From contig CADAJJ010000072.1 of the NCBI GenBank assembly GCA_902788205.1, forward strand, positions 1 to 8,668: a DNA stretch of 8,668 nt, given 5' to 3'. The translations under genes and the position numbers were made by a program. Origin of the DNA: RUG023 sp900315435. Lineage in GTDB: Bacteria > Spirochaetota > Spirochaetia > Sphaerochaetales > Sphaerochaetaceae. Shown here one piece after another: positions 7,128-8,668 of the stretch (the stretch's first letter is position 1; each line of letters starts with the position of its first letter). Below the pieces are notes generated by a model. It was not told the origin of the DNA, did not search any database, and saw only the letters and a program-made list of their open reading frames with translations.

Positions 7128-7607
7128 ATGTCTCAAAAGATTCTGGTTGCCGTTTTTTCAGCAAGTGGCGTAACCAAGCGCGTCGGTGAAGAGGTCGCCC
7201 GCGTCAGCGGCGGTGATTTCTTTGAAATCGCTTCGAAGGAGCCGTATACTTCTGCTGATTTGGACTGGACGAACAAGAGAAGCCGCAGCAGCGTTGAAAT
7301 GAATGACCCGTCCGCAAGACCGGAGATCGCAAATTCGGTTCCGAATATGGACACTTATGAAACCGTGATCATTGGCTTTCCCATCTGGTGGGGCGTCGCG
7401 CCAAGGATCATTGACACCTTCCTGGAAAGCTACGATTTCAGCGGTAAGACGATCATCCCCTTCTGCACCCCCGGCGGGAGCGGCGTCGGCAGAAGCGATA
7501 CAGCCCTGCACAAAAACGTCAGCGGTGATGTGAAATGGGCGAAAGGCGTGCAGATCAATCGCCCCAATGAAAACGAAATCCGCAAATGGCTGGATAAGGT
7601 GCTGTAA
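7128..7607 (+). CDS. Flavodoxin (Flavodoxin_4 type)
   Basis: This 159-residue FMN-binding electron carrier of the flavodoxin fold appears intact. The N-terminal strand ILVAVFSASGVTKRV (5-19) carries the phosphate-binding loop SASGVTK (11-17). SRSSVEMND (52-60) is a block typical of this subfamily. VIIGFPIWWGVAP (80-92) supplies the aromatic flavin-stacking region, TFLESYDFSGKTIIPF (97-112) follows, and TPGGSGVG (114-121) is a further conserved loop. The length matches the family. ATG 7128 is chosen because AAAGGAG lies about 9 bases upstream and the protein then starts directly at the first strand; an in-frame upstream TTG at 7095 falls in the hairpin and is unlikely. It sits between a flavin reductase remnant and LtrA/FMN reductase genes, so a role in flavin redox chemistry is inferred. 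The partner is unknown. Confidence 0.93.
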   Translation: MSQKILVAVFSASGVTKRVGEEVARVSGGDFFEIASKEPYTSADLDWTNKRSRSSVEMNDPSARPEIANSVPNMDTYETVIIGFPIWWGVAPRIIDTFLESYDFSGKTIIPFCTPGGSGVGRSDTALHKNVSGDVKWAKGVQINRPNENEIRKWLDKVL

Positions 7608-7630
7608 TACGCAAAAACGGAGCTGTCTGA

Positions 7631-8599
7631 ATGAAGGTTAAGGAAAAGAAAGTAGAACTATTTGACAAACTATGTGAACCGGTATGGAAGATGGAAGTGG
7701 TATGAATATGGCCTGACGGCAGTCAATATGACGGCTGCGGTCTATATGGCAAACACGATTGATACCGACTGGGGCGAGATGGCGACTACCTTTAATCTGG
7801 CCATGCTGGTGATGCTCTTGTGCGTTGCTGTTATGTATTTCATACAGATCAGATTGAATGAGCAGGATACAGGCGCGGCAAGGAATATGCTGACGATCCT
7901 GACTGTGGACCTTTTCCTGTACCTTGTGGCTTTTCTTGCGTCGGTGATTCATCCAGGGCAGATCGTGCTGTGGATCGATGTTGCCGCTGTACTGGTCGGT
8001 GCTTTCCTTCCGTTCTTTATCCGGGGCAGATTTGATATCAGCATTATCAGTTTCCCGCATCTGGTGGAGCGTTTTGAGCTAATCACGATCATTACCTTTG
8101 GAGAAGGCATCGTAGGAATGACCGGGTTCTTTGATGTGAAACATGTTACGCTGCGCCCGATCCTCGTATTCGCTGTGATTTTATGTCTTTTCGGATACTA
8201 TGTAACTCAGATCCATTATCTGTGCAATCATCATCGGGTGGACCGGTCGCTGCGGCTGATGTTCAGCCACTACTTTATCGTGATCGCGGTCAACCTGATC
8301 ACGGTTGCCTTCAAGTTTTTGGAGAATCCGGAGGCAAGCCATTTGTTTACCGCAGGGCTTATGATTGCGGCGCTGATCCTGTTTTTCGCCGCGATCTTTT
8401 CAGACAGTATTTATATCATGAAAAATATCGCTTTGGGATCAAAGATGCAGCGGAATCGTGTGGATTTCTGGTCATTGGTGCGGCAGTTATGCTGCTTGTC
8501 CGTTCTACGATTTACGGATTCCTGATTGGAGCACTGATCACTGCCTGCGGGAATTTTGTGATGCTGTTGATGAAATATAAGGGGGTCTGGGCTAAATGA
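7631..8599 (+). pseudogene. ltrA: LtrA-family (low temperature requirement protein A) membrane protein, broken twice
   Basis: This is a multi-spanning membrane protein of the LtrA family, whose function is poorly known. A good start (GGAG 7619-7622, ATG 7631) gives MKVKEKKVELF, the family's usual opening before an FFDL-like motif. The frame then breaks near 7660 and the protein resumes in another frame with TNYVNRYGRWKWYEYGL, missing what is usually the first membrane helices (roughly 60 residues). The body has about seven more hydrophobic segments and the conserved HLVERFELITIITFGEG. A second break lies near 8412-8426: one frame gives SDSIYIMK, the next KYRFGIKDAAESCGFLVIG and the normal C-terminus ending VWAK. 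One extra A in the A5 run at 8421-8425 would restore the frame. A TTG at 7662 opens a 287-residue frame, but it lacks both ends. Both lesions could be true mutations or assembly errors. Confidence 0.85.
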
Positions 8600-8668
8600 A
8601 AATTGTTGTTTTGATGGGAAGTCCGAATAAAAACGGCTCCACAAGGATGTTAGTCGATTCCTTCGTGA
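8596..8668 (+). CDS. NADPH-dependent FMN reductase / flavodoxin-fold protein, 5' end only
   Basis: Twenty-four codons are readable, starting MKIVVLMGSPNKNGSTRML. The first strand and the GSPNKNGST phosphate-binding loop are typical of the NADPH-dependent FMN reductase / NAD(P)H-dependent oxidoreductase family. The ATG overlaps the LtrA stop as ATGA (8596-8599), so translation would be coupled to that gene. GGGGG at 8581-8585 lies 10 bases upstream. The gene runs off the window, so its length and intactness are unknown. It adds a further flavin protein to the cluster. Confidence 0.78.
   Translation, partial: MKIVVLMGSPNKNGSTRMLVDSFV

Noticed and set aside
7662..8525. 287-codon frame as an intact LtrA gene starting at TTG 7662
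   Set aside because: It lacks the N-terminal helices and ends in non-homologous residues. The real start (7631) and end (8599) are in other frames.
1..8668. CRISPR array, tRNA, rRNA or insertion sequence
   Set aside because: No regularly spaced long repeats, no cloverleaf-like or rRNA sequence and no transposase motifs were seen on either strand.

Overview
The window reads as a scaffold piece (there is a 57-base run of N) from a mid-GC bacterium. It is probably an anaerobic gut-type Bacillota or Coriobacteriia relative. That guess rests on strong Shine-Dalgarno sites, a Firmicutes-style prophage terminase, a Flavodoxin_4-type flavodoxin, LtrA, and PAS/CHASE c-di-GMP proteins. The taxon is an inference and is not proven.

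Layout: (i) Bases 1-374 hold short plus-strand reading frames that I cannot name. They are arranged like an operon: a GTGA stop/start overlap at 105-108, then an 80-residue ORF, then a well-spaced SD and an ATG at 362 that runs into the gap at 375-431. (ii) Bases 432-4824 hold two minus-strand cyclic-di-GMP genes in tandem. The upstream one is a membrane-bound CHASE-GGDEF-PAS diguanylate cyclase with an intact GGDEF motif and no I-site. The downstream one is a PAS / degenerate GGDEF / intact EAL phosphodiesterase with further PAS-like domains, cut by the gap. The pair could set a local c-di-GMP level by opposing synthesis and breakdown. (iii) Bases about 4999-5571 are the C-terminal remnant of a phage terminase large subunit, broken by two out-of-frame short deletions. 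(iv) Bases 5584-6729 hold an intact class II Fic protein (AMPylator type) with a good extended -10 promoter and a roughly 21-bp phased set of TAAGG(G)A motifs across that promoter. (v) Bases 6710-8668 are a redox/membrane cluster: a flavin reductase lacking its N-terminal part and joined directly to the Fic 3' end, an intact flavodoxin, an LtrA-family membrane protein broken by an internal deletion plus a frameshift, and the start of a flavodoxin-fold NADPH-dependent FMN reductase coupled by ATGA.

The main oddity is the density of deletion-type lesions on the plus-strand half (terminase twice, flavin reductase, LtrA twice). They sit beside genes that look intact (Fic, flavodoxin). Either this is a decaying prophage/insertion region or the assembly is faulty here. 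The clearest candidate for new biology is the Fic gene with its compact, phased, possibly autoregulatory promoter, which sits at a recombination junction.
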